Part shown: positions 44,944-57,085 of the stretch, one piece after another
Layout of the letters: each line of letters opens with the position of its first letter
Numbering within the stretch: the stretch's first letter is position 1
Assembly: GCA_949130485.1 (NCBI GenBank)
Contig: OX422189.1
Coordinates: 6,977,620 to 7,041,619, forward strand
Direction: 5' to 3'
DNA from: Agelas oroides
Taxonomy: Eukaryota; Porifera; Demospongiae; Agelasida; Agelasidae
DNA: 64,000 nucleotides
Translations under genes and position numbers: made by a program
The notes under the pieces: model-generated
Told to the model about the DNA's origin: nothing
Database searches by the model: none
Seen by the model: only the letters and a program-made list of their open reading frames with translations

Positions 44944-44992
44944 CCCTCCTCCTCCTCTCCCTCCTCTTCATCTTCCTCCTCCTCTTCCTCTC

Positions 44993-45024
<32 letters not shown>

Positions 45025-48000
45025 CCCTCCTCCTCCTCTCCCTCCTCTTCATCTTCCTCCTCCTCTTCCTCTCCCTCCTCCTCCTCTCCCTCCTCTTTAT
45101 CTTCCTTCTCCTCCCTCTTCCTTTCCTCCTTCTACCTTCTCTAAATATCCAAATATCTTTTGATAGGGAGGGAAGAGGGGGTATGAGCAGGTGACTAGGT
45201 GCATGCTCTTTGCTGAGATGAGTGTGTAAGAGAACTCTTGTGTCTGTCTTCTCCGCAGGTTCCGCAAGTGGTTTGTGACCTCCATGGATGGGGTCAGGAA
45301 ACACCTACTCAGAAAGGCACAGCCTGAACGTCTTGTGTTTATAGGAGAGGAGAGAGAGACAGGTGAATTCTACCCCAAGATGGTGAGCAAACCCCAGCTT
45401 GTTTTACTTTTCTGATGTGGCGTCAAGACTCCATGTACTGATATTTATATGACATTGCCTCACTTTTGTATTCCTATACCCACTTAGTCTAATTACCGTA
45501 GATCAGGAAAATTTCACTGTCAAAATATTTCACAGTCAAGACCAACTGCGGAAATTTAACATGTGAAAATGAACTATTTTATAGACATCACCTCTCTTTT
45601 TATTCCTACACCCCACTTAGTCTAATTAGTTCTCACTGTACTAAATTAATTCCCATACCGCTGCACTCCCATACCGCTGCACTCCCATACCGCTGCATTC
45701 CCATACCGCTGCACTCCCATACCGCTGCATTCCCATACCGCTGCATTCCCATACCGCTGCACTCCCATACCGCTGCATTCCCATACCGCTTCACTCCCAT
45801 ACCGCTGCACTCCCATACCGCTGCACTCCCATTTTAGGGAGCAAAAGCTTGGCGTTTTGGGAAGAACTATGAGGTTTCTATTTAACCTACAGTGTCACAC
45901 ACTAGCACATGTGGCTGTCCTGGGTAGAAATTAAACATTATTCATATGTGTGCTTTGGTGTGTTCGAAGCACCATAGAACTTCTGTTAAAGGCAGGGCTC
46001 ATATGTGCTACACAAGTGGGTGAATATGCGACATATCTACATAGCACATTGAAGCCCCACCCTTAGTGGAGGCTCTACAGTATACAGTGAAATCCCGCTT
46101 AATGGACACCCCTCAACAGCGGACACCCACGATGTAATGGACAATTCTGAAAGTCCCGACTGTCCTTCCATTCACTTCAATACTTAAGTAACCCCTGAAC
46201 AGCAGACACCCCGCTACTCCGTATAACGGACACTTTTTGCAGTCCCAATTGTATGTGAGCAATACTTGACCCGGATTTAGCGGACACTTGCCGACCTTTT
46301 CAGCAAGATTGTCAACCATCGCTCCTGTAGTTAACAACTTGACATTAGACTACAGTGCTCTATAACGGACACCATTGGGAACCAAAATTTTGTCCGTTAT
46401 AGCGAGGTGTCCCTAACTCAGGGGTTTCCGGTTTATTTCTGGTATATAGGCGCGGGCTGTTGAGCACAACATGGCTGCGATTTCAGAGCTTTCCTTTGCT
46501 GTTCGCTGGCAGGGAATGCTACGCAGAGGCTTGTACTACGAGTAACAGCACTAATCTAATGGCAAGTTGTTAACTACTGCAGCGATGGTGGACAATCTTG
46601 CGGAAAAGGTCAACAAGTGTCCACTAAATCGGGGTCGTAAAGTATTGTTTGCGTACAATTGGGACCTCGAAAGCTGTCCGTTATACGGAGTAGCGAGGTG
46701 GCCGCGAAACAGGGGTTTCTTAAGTACTATTCTGAATGGCGATGCAGTCGGGACCAAGGTGAGTGTCCGCCATAGACAGAGTGGCTGATCAGAGGTGGTC
46801 GTTAAGAGGGGTTCCACTGTAGTACTGTTACTCGTAGTACCAGCCTCTGCTTAGCCTTCCCTGCCAGCATACAGCAAAGGAAAGCCCTGAAAACGCAGCT
46901 ATGTTGTGCTCAACAGCCCAATTACGCAGTACCATGCATACCGGAAATATACCGGAACCCCCTGGGTTAGGGAAACCTCGCTATAAGGGACAAAGTGTTG
47001 GTTCCCAATGGTGTCTGTTATAGAGGGATTCCACTGTAGCACAACCAAAGTGAACGATGTTTGATTTCTACCCTAGACTGCCACACATGGGTGGACTAAT
47101 GTGTACCCACGTGCACACACACAGGACCATCTAGTGTGCTACCTTCCTGGTACCTTAGCTCTTGGGTTTCGCAATGGTCTTCCTCAAGGCTACATGACCA
47201 TTGCCAAGAAGCTGATCTACACCTGCTACCAGATGTACAAGCAGATGCCAACTGGACTGAGCCCTGAGATTGTCCACTTTAACATGAGCAGAAAGTCAAA
47301 GAGAGATATCTATGTAAAGGTAAGAGTTGACTGTCCACGCAAATTTGAAACAGTTTATAAGCATGTGCAAGATTACCAGGTAGTTTTATGTGTTGATTAT
47401 GAAGTTAAACCCTTAAAACCCTAAATTTTTTCACTTGAAACTATTTTTAGCAAATGCATGCCTTTAACACACCATATCTTTATTTCTGTCTGAGCTCTGA
47501 CTCCAAAACTGAACCCAAGTGCACTTTCACCCTCAATAAGCAGACTCATGACCTTAACCATGCCCACTCATTAACGAATATGCATTCTCGGTTGGCAAAT
47601 ACCTTGGGAATTGGCCCACGTGCTGCCAACCATGGCTCTTTTACAGCCAAGCCTAGCAGCTGTCATGTACATAGCATCTTGTGGGTGACCCCACCCACCT
47701 CCCCCTGTCCCACCATTTCTGCTGACGCAGAACCTGTGCGCCAGCATGACATTATCAAAAGTGTACTATAGGGTTTAAAGGGTTAAGGATATGTTGGTTA
47801 CAAATAGAAGAGTGCCAGCCAACTCCTAAAGCAGTTTCAACTTAGCTGGTTGGTTCAGAATGATATGCTACTGTGTATCTTTCATCATCCCATTCACAAT
47901 GGGAAGGGATGCATACATGAAGTGATTTGATTAATTTGCACAGACAATGTGAAAACCGCTGTATTAAGTCAATGTTTCATCCTTGTTAACCATGTGGAAA

Positions 48001-48597
48001 TGTGGAAGCACTTTCAATTTGGCCTTGTTCGCATCAGTCCCTTCTCAGTCCAGTTCCAGGTCCTAATAACTAGTGAGATGATTATCATCATGGGGCGAGC
48101 CTGAGCAAGCAGCAAACTGCTGATTTACTACTTTGTCATAGCACACAGCAGGATGTGTCACTGTCGACTGCTTAAGCCAAATTTGGTAACGCATAAGTAA
48201 CTAGTAAGTCCTCACTAAGTATATATCACATACGACAGCCATTTCTCCAGCCAGGGCAGCTAACGTGGCTACACAATAACACATGCATGGACTAAGCTTT
48301 ACACCGGAATCCGGCGTTTATGAGTACAATTTATGCATGGCCCTACCTGAAGCGACCCGGCGGCAGTCAACTACCGTCCATATTTTTGTACCGCCTGTGA
48401 GCGGCCTGGCGTCGTCGGTACAAGCACAAATCAGAATTGAGTTGCCACGCGCGCTTCAACTTCACTCGTCTTTGCTCCGGGTCGCCGACGCTGCACTCTG
48501 ACAGTCAGGCCTCCACTGGCCTTCACATGCTTCACGATATCAATCTTCGTGAAATATTTGAATGCGCTCATTTAAAATTTACGGTAAGTGGTCGGTC

Positions 48598-48628
<31 letters not shown>

Positions 48629-49224
48629 ACAAACATACACATTACACACGCACGTGCGCAATGCAGTCACGCTAGTGTGGGGCTCGCCCCAATAAAGACA
48701 TTTTGGTGCCACTTCATGTTAGCCTCTTCCCCAGTCTCCTTCCTAGCTAGCTTTTGTTGCACACTGTATGTAACAGGAGCTAGAAAGGAGCCAGGGATTC
48801 CTAAGAAACAAGGCTATATTATGCTGTACCTTACTGTTCTCCCTCGAAAATTATGTCCAAGTTTTCTCTTCTCCAGCCACTTGATCGTCACAATCTCCTT
48901 CGCCCGGAGACAGTGGAGTCACTGTTCTACATGTACCGTATCACCAAAGATAAAATGTACCAGGATTGGGGCTATGAGATCTTCCAATCGTTTCAGCAAC
49001 ACACTCGGCTCAAGGATGGTGGTTACTCATCCATCAACAATGTCATGGACCCTGCAAACCCAGAATTTAGAGACAAAATGGAGAGCTTCTTTCTCGGAGA
49101 GACGCTCAAGTATTTATTTTTGCTGTTTTCTGATGATGATAGTATGCTAAACGTTGACAAGTGGGTGATAAACACAGAGGCCCACCCACTGCCTATCTGG
49201 CCAGGATACTACACCAGAAATTAG
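41615..49224 (+). CDS. MAN1B1: ER mannosyl-oligosaccharide 1,2-alpha-mannosidase (GH47), MAN1B1-like
   Basis: Seven exons (41615-41665, 42362-42916, 43415-43603, 44384-44568, 45259-45382, 47125-47319, 48877-49224) splice in frame to 548 residues ending at TAG. The product is a type II membrane protein: short cytosolic tail [17 protein letters not shown] with a Lys/Arg cluster, helix [20 protein letters not shown], a stem, then the GH47 barrel. The catalytic regions are present: [49 protein letters not shown] and the calcium-binding [11 protein letters not shown]. The enzyme trims Man9 to Man8 (isomer B) in the ER/early Golgi and times glycoprotein degradation. It is shorter than the human protein (699 residues), mainly in the N-terminal stem. 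Introns hold long polypyrimidine runs and inverted repeats. Orthology is strongly supported by the motif order. Confidence 0.95.
42949..43147. mobile_element. Intronic inverted-repeat element (ACCATAGATC ends)
   Basis: ACCATAGATCAGGAAATTTTC at the left is mirrored by GAAAATTTCCCGATCTACAG at the right, with further GAAAATATTT-type pairing inside. A partial related copy lies near 45495 (ACCGTAGATCAGGAAAATTTC). Confidence 0.65.
43700..44383. repeat. Polypyrimidine low-complexity intron tract
   Basis: Nearly pure CTCC/CTTCCTCC repeats up to the exon 4 acceptor. Similar tracts are at 43190-43410 and 44745-45135 (TCC/TCTTCC repeats). Open frames here on both strands are low-complexity artefacts. 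Confidence 0.9.
44745..45135. repeat. TCC-rich low-complexity tract
   Basis: Strand-asymmetric (TCC)n with TCTTCC variants in intron 4 of the mannosidase gene. Confidence 0.92.
45651..45834. repeat. 16-bp minisatellite in intron 5
   Basis: Unit CCCATACCGCTGCACT repeated about 11-12 times with a C/T change inside the unit (GCACTC or GCATTC). Confidence 0.92.
46085..46819. mobile_element. Intronic TA-flanked inverted-repeat element with palindromic core
   Basis: Ends CAGTGAAATCCCGCTTAATG and, read inward from the right, CAGTGGAACCCCTCTTAACG, each next to TA. Inside, the minus-strand frame 46113-46337 and plus-strand frame 46567-46788 encode similar peptides ([15 protein letters not shown] and [15 protein letters not shown]), reflecting inverted arms. 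A second inverted pairing links 46355-46550 with 46820-47035. No transposase was seen. Confidence 0.65.
48599..48630. repeat. CAAG microsatellite
   Basis: About seven CAAG units grading into CAAA, in the last intron of the mannosidase gene. Confidence 0.9.
48720..48817. mobile_element. Small foldback element, TAGCCTC...AAGGCTA
   Basis: TAGCCTCTTCCCCAGTCTCC at the left pairs imperfectly with GGAGCCAGGGATTCC ... AAGGCTA at the right. It belongs to the family of 892-945. Confidence 0.5.
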
Positions 49225-49571
49225 TACACTTTTGAAATGATAGCTATTTGTTCAGTAATAATATTTGATTCAAGTGTTAGTGGGACGTGTGTTTTGCTGT
49301 CAAGGAGTTGGGAGGAGAGGGGGATAGAAAGTTTTGCTGTTATGGAAGAGCTGCAGTAGCCCCCTGCTTTAATTTTTTTATTACAAGTGACTTAAGAGGT
49401 ATCCAGGCATGCCAAGGGCAGCTTGTGCATGATTCAAAAGTAAAGGGAAGAAAGCTTGAAACATGAGTATTGGATTAGTACACCAATAAAGCATACTACT
49501 GTTGATAAATTAATGTGTATATAATAATATTACGCATGCATTTCTTCATTGTAACCATGACCATGTACTTG
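49225..49571. other. 3' region between convergent units
   Basis: Contains AATAAT/CAATAAAGC (near 49485), a plausible polyadenylation signal for the mannosidase transcript. Nothing else recognised. Confidence 0.45.
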
Positions 49572-50149
49572 TTACTGATCAACGTGATTGGAAGTAAGCA
49601 GCTGAAAAAGTTTCTCGAATGTTGCTCACTGCTTTGAGTTGTGTGCCCAGCATTCCAGCATGATTTTATATACTTTGAGTGGGCACATGTTTGGTTTTGC
49701 CAATGGTGTGCAATTCTTACCTCTGAGTGCATCCTCAACAATCTGCTTATCTGACAAGTCATTGTATGGTTGTACTTTTGCAAGAGTGAAGATTTCCCAC
49801 ATGGTAACACCGAATGCCCACACATCAGATTTCTGGGAGAATTTACCGTAAAAGCCATATGACATCCAACGAACTGGAAGGACAAAGTGCCCTTGAATGC
49901 GGTAATAGTGAGATTCATATAGACTCCTACTCATGCCAAAATCTGATACCTTCACCAGGTAGTTTGGCCCAACCAGGCAGTTTCGTGTTGCCAGGTCTCT
50001 GTGGACAAAGTTGTGTGATGCAAGGTACTTCATAGCGCTAGCAATCTGTGTGGTCATATGAACCAAGGTCCTGGCTGTAATCTGACCTTGTGGTTCTGAA
50101 TCAGTTGTGCTCAGTATTTTGAACTTTTGAAGGTACTGGTTGAGTGTAC
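49572..50149 (-). pseudogene. Receptor-type tyrosine kinase C-lobe, DDR-like, with nonsense codon
   Basis: After an acceptor (ttaactcag) the frame reads TLNQYLQKFKIL, HNFVHRDLATRNCLVGPNYL (catalytic loop with Asp and Asn), VSDFGMSRSLYESHYYRIQG (DFG and activation-loop tyrosines), VLPVRWMSYGFYGKFSQKSD and VWAFGVTMWEIFTL. Wording is closest to discoidin-domain receptors. Two faults: the Glu of the APE-equivalent motif (usually RWMxWE) is Gly, and a TGA at 49626-49628 replaces the invariant subdomain XI Arg. In-frame similarity continues past the stop (TFEKLFQLLTSNHVDQ). No N-lobe (Gly loop, VAIK Lys) was found upstream. CGA-to-TGA fits loss by a CpG transition. It is probably a non-functional fragment. 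Confidence 0.75.
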
Positions 50150-51310
50150 CTGAGTTAATGGTATTGCCTCTTTGTCAGACAACTTCCAGATTTGTAAATA
50201 AATTATGCAACATAAAATCTGGGAGTGGCATGAGAGCGACACTACAGAGTTAGGTAACAAGTCCATTTGTATACTTTTGTTGGTGCACTTGCTAGTCACC
50301 ATATGCAGTTGTATTGTGACTGGTTCAAGTAACTATCCCGGCTGGAATGGAAAAAAATCTACCTATAGTATAAACCTTCGGTGTACTCATGAATGCTTTG
50401 TATACTTTATCTAGAGTTCATGTGTCTTGTGTTCCTCAGGCTCTTTGTTCCCAGGCTCTTATGTTGCAAGTGAATATTGTCCACACAGAGCATATGGTTG
50501 GAAGCAGGTTGCCTCGAACCCAGGCCTAACTCAAGGTGAACCAAGCCAAGTGTTATTTTTCATCTTGCAGAGCAGAGTGCTTGTACTTGTGGTAAATTTC
50601 TCCAAACGACAACCGATTGATGGAAGTAACTTTTTAAAATCCTGCTAGGAGGACTAGATGTGCAGACAGTGTGTACCAGGATCTCTTTTTCTCCGTCCAC
50701 ACAAGAGCCTGGGATATATTAACACCATAACCTAGCGAGGGATATATTACATCATAGCTGGGGATGGTATGGTAGTAGAATGCATTCGCTTCCAAGTCCT
50801 GGCTGTGGAGATGCAAACTTTGTCAGTGTCACTAACCCAACCCTTATATAAAGAATACTATTTTATTCTGAAAAATCACATTCTCTCAAGCAATTGTATA
50901 CAAGTCACTTTTATCCTAATGTTATCTGTACAATTTTTCAACTTCTGCTGGGACCTAGCACTGCATGGAAACTTGAGCCAAGGGTACTTTCAGTCATAAT
51001 AGTGTCATGGAACTTAAGCAAGGCATTTGGGCCTAGCCTCGTTCTCCCAGTCCTCCACCACGGCTATCGTCGCTTGCAGTACGTATCATATCGTTCCCAG
51101 TCCTCCACCACAGCTATCGTCGCTTGCTGCATATAAACGAGCATGCCAGGAGCCCGGTCAACCGGAGGTTCAAAGGTCATGCACCCTGTTGGTGGGTGCG
51201 GCTCCACTTTGAGGGCGTACAAGAAATCGAGCATATATAGTGGGCTACTTACAAACTTCTTTCCCGCCTGCAGCAAGCATTCTGTGAGTTGATTGACGAC
51301 TTTTCATCAG
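50150..51310. other. Intergenic; kinase N-lobe not found
   Basis: No coding block with kinase or receptor character. A direct duplication of TCCTCCACCACGGCTATCGT (near 51052 and, with one change, 51101) lies within a TAGCCTCGTTCTCCCAG foldback-type repeat. Confidence 0.45.
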
Positions 51311-54300
51311 TTGGTGACCATGGTCTATGACAGTGGGAGCATCAGCGGTACAGTATCACTTCTGGGAAGACTACTGCAGTATGAAGTCAAGAGAACAATC
51401 AGGGGGATGAGATACAATGTTCAAAGGGTATGAGGGGACTTAGAGTTCTTGTTTCGGTAACTGGATGTATATTTATGGGTAATAGGCCTATCAGTTTGCA
51501 GTTGATTGGACTATTATAGTCCAAGATAATATCTAATAAACTGATGGTTTAGCTGCACTCACGTATGCTATTTAATCAAGGCTAATTATGCTGAATATGA
51601 AACAAAAGTGGTGGATATTGTCACTGGCATCACAGCCAAAGCTACACACCGAAATAACTGGTCTATATCTCTGAAGGATGCACTGAAGAATGTTGTTGAA
51701 CAACTGAATGAGAGAGGTGATAATAGTTGACGCCTGTGTGATTAAGGTAATACTGTATTAACATGACTCAACTAAATGTTCAGGTTATCTGCGTGGCTTA
51801 GACCTGGAAATGCTTGCAACAGCATTTGTTAATTGTGTTGAGGAGCCCTCAACATGTGTACAGAATGGACCTACACCAGTGGTTGCTTCTGATCCAAGTG
51901 GTAAGAGAGATTTACTCTTTCTGAATCTGATCATTTACTACTATTATGGTACTGTTATACATTGTAACCATCCACGTATTTCTCTGTGCAGCATTTCTTA
52001 CAGCTAGTACTCATCCCACAAGCACATTCCAACCGTCTCCTGAGAACGTTCTCATAGAGAATATGAGTTCATACATCCTCTCTGCTGTACTTGGCATTGG
52101 CATCTTCATTTTCATTCTGTCCATAATATCCTGCTGGTACAAACGAAGGAAAGCCTCTCTACATGGGTTGCAGCCAGAAGAAATCATTGGTAGGTTTTAT
52201 TGGTGGAAGCAACTGGTGTTGACTGCCTTACATAGTATGCACCCTTACATTTAGATCCTCAATTCAACCACCACACATTAACTGGAGGGATATGTTTCCT
52301 GGGAGATCCATGGCAAGAGACTGTCACTTCAGCAGGCAAGGAGATCTCCTGGGCTGACATTGGGATTAAGCTGAACATACCACCTGGGGCTATTCCTGAA
52401 GGCAAACCGATTACAGTCACTGTACGACCATGCCTGAGTGGACCATTTGAACTGCCAGAGGATTATGAATTAGCCAGTCCAATATATACAATCTCACCAG
52501 GATTTGAATTCAGCAAAGATATCTTTTTATGGCCCACTTTGCAGACCTGCAGAGTGAAGACGATTGCAAGAACATGACTTTTCTGACAACACAGAGATCA
52601 TCCCTCCCAAAGGCTTCACATCTATGCAGGCTTTTAGTTCAAGAGAATGGAGTTTTTCACAGAGGCTCACGGGAGGGGCAAATCTCTATGAGGCATTTCT
52701 GTAAGAAAGCCATTGGAAGGAAACGCAAGCAAGATGGAAAACAAGAGCAAAAAAATGCTAAACGGAGCAAAAGTAATTAAGTTGCAATATACCTTGTTGC
52801 TATGAAAACAGCAATGAATCTGTATTTTGCATTAGCCATGTTGTGATACACATTGTCTGTTCTAATTTTGCGTATATAACATGCAATGCATACAGTCAAG
52901 AAACAGGAACCTAAACTCGGCAGTAAAGACCAGCAAAGAAGTGCTGAGGAAAGCAAAGGTAATAAACACCATTCGCATGACATACTCAATGTAATTCCAA
53001 ATTTACAGCACATCTATTTTGTTCCAGATACAGTGACTAGAAAGGCCCAAAACTTATACCTGGTACAACTTTATCAGAATACAGGGGATTATCTTTATGA
53101 CAATGTTGCTGCTGTCACCGTTAGCCTCCACCACCCACTGTATGCAATGGTGAGTGAACTTTCTCCCAGTTTCAAGCGAGCGTTGAGGAAGCTGTAGTGA
53201 AATAAGCTATGGACAGTCTTCAGGTCATAAATGAGCCACTTTTGGGAATGGGGCCCTTAGTGTGAATAAATGTGTGAAGTGAAAAGAGTGGGAGTATAGC
53301 GATTTTGATTTCTAGTATTCATAAAGGTTGCTTGCTCCATAAGGTATTACTTAACAAGTCTTCCCACTATTCTGTGTGTTGCTGTGAACTATAGCCAATC
53401 CAAGGAATGATGTATGCATTATAGCATGTGAAGGATGATTGGACAACCTAGAAATTCATATAGATGCATTTGATGATATTGTGCCAAGGTCTAATTTTTC
53501 CTCCTATACTGTCTTCCTCTACAGTGACTATTTATGCCCAAGGGCAACACAATTTTAAATTTAAGGGAAAACAGGTGGGGGTTAGGCTCCTTTTCAATTA
53601 AGGGTGGGCTTATAAGGAAACTAGTACAAACGACATAGGAAGTGGATGCCCATACAAATTGTTAGTCAATTTGCTGAGGATGAGATGTCGGATTATGACT
53701 GACTGAACACTCTATTAAGTTGTGGGATACTTGGACTAGAGAGTGAAATGGGGCAACACAGTAAGATTACTCCTTCGGCTTGGTAGGACATACAAGATGC
53801 TCAATGATGGCAACTATAGTCTTGTCTCAGGCATTCATTGCCACAACAGTGAAGTGGGTAGTGCATTCCAGTGGATGTCCACATCCAGCATGATTTAATT
53901 GACTGTAAAAACAAAGTAGTAGTTTTACTACATGTTGTTACTACAGTTACAGCATGCTCGAGCAAGGGCACATTGAGTTGCTGATGCTGCATTATTTGGC
54001 TTTGATGTGTATACCTATAAGTTACTGTATAGGGGGAAACGTTCGAGGGAGAAAACTTTCGCAAATTGGTGGAAAGTAAGATTTTCGCGGAGAAAACTTT
54101 TGTGGATTGTTAGCTGGGGTCGCCGCCAAAAGATGCCATGCCCCCCAATTTAGCGGAAAAAACTTTCATGAATAGCTACAAAACCTTGACATTCGCGAAA
54201 GTTTTCTCCCTCAAAAGTTTCCTGCTATACAGTAGGACTTCAGTACACAAACTCTCTAAATTCCATAAAGTGTATACACTATGCACAAAGTGGCTCCATG

Positions 54301-57085
54301 ATGTTTATGTTGAGTAGAATTGAAGGCCCTCCAGAATTCAACAATTTTAGTAACCACAACATACCCAAGTTGATTATAAATCAATGCACAAACTTAACTG
54401 ACGGTCACCTTATAGACCCTTTACCTCCCATATGACTTAATCTTACATCCATCAATTTGCAGAATTTCAAGAAATGCTTAGAGGAGTGGTACCCTCCTCC
54501 TTACCGTTTCTTGCCATCTGGGAAGGCTGTTCACTTTTCTAGACGTAAAGCAACTGTAGAAGTTCCCACTGATATTGTAGAAGGATGGAAGATTGTACCG
54601 GACATACAGCCATGTGAGGTATGGAGTTGATACAGAATACTTAGTACAAGGTTGCCAAGAGTATATAGTTCCTGGATGACTTATTGAGTTGTTGTATATC
54701 ACTGTAAATAATTGGAGGTTGATCTAACCCAAGAAATGTCATCTCAGTTGCAGTCTGGATTCATCTAGTTCCAGGCGGTTACCCACCTCCTTTTGCCATG
54801 GTGTAGGGTTACATCCCTTGTCCAGTGAAGGTTTCTAGTAAACAATGAACTAGGTTGCAAATGAAATTCATTTTGTAATTGCATATTTCTGCCAAAAGGG
54901 GGTGAACTCAGGCTGTTATTGGATGACCTCTAAAAAGATATATGGGCTAATGTTTGGCCAGTGATTATTTACTTCTACACACGTATTCATGTCTTATTGG
55001 AACTTTGAGTACCAAAGGCTGTAACCCTACACTGTGGGAGGCAGTTTAGGCCAAGGTCCTGCAATGGAGATAACCCATCTTGGGTTAAATCAACCTCCAG
55101 TTTTTTTCCAGTGAAGCAGCGAGAGCAGGGCATGTAACTCAAAAATGTAAGCATCAAATGTTGTTACTGTTATAATTGTCATAAAAATGTGAGAGTGAGG
55201 ACCCCAGGTCCCCATTTTACTTTCTAATTGGGTTGGGCTCATGCAGCTATTCTGCAACATAGCTTTACCATGAGCAACCTGTAAAACCACATCACGTCTC
55301 TAGGGGACTGAATTAGGCCTTGATGGATTATTCTTTTTTCTTTTTTTTTTAACCTATTATTCTACTCTTGTATTCTCAAAATTCTTACCTATTATTCTTC
55401 TCATACTACCTAATATTCTTTTCATCACGCCTATTATTCCCAGTCTAAATACAATACATCGTGCACCAAATAGAGTCTTGTTATATAGATAGCCCCACTC
55501 AATAACAAAAACTAAATACTCATTTGAAATAATGCCTACTACATTACTACACGTGATTGGAGTGGAAATGCGCATGCACACTAGCCTCATCCCCAGGCTT
55601 CAATGTTTCATTGGCGGCAGCTGCCAAATGATGCCTGTAGACAAGGCTACATGTTTACACCTAGACTCAACGCCAATTGCTGTTAGGTGTAGCCTACAAA
55701 ACTAGGACCTATTATTCTTTTTTATTAGAAGTTTTTACCTATTATTCTCAAATAATTCTCGATTCTTTTTGCTACCTATTATTCTCAAAATTATGCTAGC
55801 ATAATCCATCAAGGCCTAGACTGAATGAAAAATCAAATACCTAATAATCAAGGAGTGTATTGGAACCCCAAAACAAAGTGACCTATACTGTCAGCAAGTT
55901 GTTCTGTACTTAGATTCTAGATTTCAGCATCTTTATCATGGCACTAGATAGTTTTATGTATTATGTCAGCAAACAGCAGGCAGGCTGAACAACTGTACGG
56001 TAATGTCCCCATTCATCCTACATGCTGCCAGAATTTTATGCAGGCAACATTTGCATTGTAAATGGACCATCTCCACCAAATGATGAAATTCATTTGAGTC
56101 TTCTGGTAGCAGCAACTAAGTTTTGATACACTGTCAGATTTAGTACACAGCGCATGTTTTCAGTATGGCTGTGGCAATGACTAGCAAAACTAAGGATAAT
56201 CACTAGCATGTGGCAAAGTGCGCAAAGTTAGAAACAATTTGAATTTTGCCATTTATGGAGTTACATGCCCTCTTCCCTTTTGTGGTCAATGCATAATTGA
56301 TGGCCATAAATTTACTTTCAGATACCCAGAGAGGAAGTGGACCTTCCCGTTTTAACTCCAACTCTAGATTACACCATTGCTTGCACTTATCCACCAATAA
56401 TCTTGCTGACAATCTCACCTCCACCAGCTGAAGTGGGTGTTTCTCATTCTAGCCATTGCAAACTTAAAATCAGTGGATTTGTTGAGAAAGTACGATTTAC
56501 ACTGCGACTGAGGCCACCCCCACATGTGCAGGTTATGATGGCACCACTTAGTCAGGTGAATCGTCGTGGATTGCTGCCTTCACAGCCTGACTTTGAGACT
56601 GTGCATTCGTCCATGGGTAAGTTGAACAAAGTTCACGATAGCTATGCAATGACTTGTATGAAAGCTTAGCCTATTGTAATAGTATAAGAATACTCTTCTC
56701 ATTATTGTATGAGTAGCTGCTTGTATTCTCTTTTTCTACTATAGCAGACTATCTACAACCCACAATGCAGGATCTTATAGCATTTCCTGCAATCGGTGGT
56801 ACTTTAAATATCCCAGAGCGAATTAGCACAAAATACAAACAATTTGGTGTTATATTATTAGAAGATAGTGAAGGGACTATAGTTGATGGCATTGCCCACA
56901 AGAACTTTAACAATCCTGAGGAAATCAACATTGACATTCTGACACAGTGGCTCCGTGGAAAAGGAAGGAAACCTGTGACCTGGAGGACTATGATTAACAC
57001 CCTTGAGGAGATAGGATTAAAGACAATGGCAGAAGATATAGGATTGGCATTAGCATCAAAGAAAAATGGCAGAAACACTATATGA
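51311..57085 (+). CDS. Transmembrane receptor with ZU5 and death domains (5' incomplete)
   Basis: Ten exons are seen: 51311-51427 (doubtful), 51581-51716, 51784-51900, 51992-52190, 52255-52772, 52896-52958, 53028-53149, 54463-54618, 56322-56616 and 56745-57085, with GT-AG ends and compatible phases. The ectodomain part (VVDIVTGITAKATHRNNWSI) is unrecognised. A helix SYILSAVLGIGIFIFILSII and KRRK stop-transfer follow. The ZU5 domain reads IKLNIPPGAIPEGKPITVTV, YELASPIYTISPG and ends REGQISMRHFC. A linker domain of possible UPA type comes next, then a C-terminal death domain (LTQWLRGKGRKPVTWRTMIN, LEEIG). The order resembles UNC5 receptors, which signal to apoptosis, and ZU5/death proteins are abundant in sponges. 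The ZU5 exon is one base short at a T5 run (52524-52528), and splice phase also requires one more base. The first exon and signal peptide are not identified. Confidence 0.8.
54023..54234. mobile_element. TA-flanked MITE with 40-bp inverted ends
   Basis: CTGTATAGGGGGAAAC at the left matches CTGTATAGCAGGAAAC read inward from the right, continuing with GAGGGAGAAAACTTTCGC in both. TA stands at each outer edge, as in Tc1/mariner-type elements. It is intronic. Confidence 0.8.
54619..56321. other. Long intron of the ZU5/death receptor
   Basis: Contains several ACCTATTATTCT repeats (55350-55435 and 55706-55790) and a foldback element near 55581-55650 (TAGCCTCATCCCCAGGC ... ACAAGGCTA). No additional exon was recognised. 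Confidence 0.5.

Noticed and set aside
44713-45304. Ser-, Pro/Leu- and Arg/Lys-rich frames on both strands
   Set aside because: Pure translation of the TCC-rich intronic tract. The surrounding exons of the mannosidase gene run through this interval.
48437-49150. 237-codon plus-strand frame
   Set aside because: Its right part overlaps the last mannosidase exon in another frame and its left part contains a CAAG microsatellite and a foldback element.
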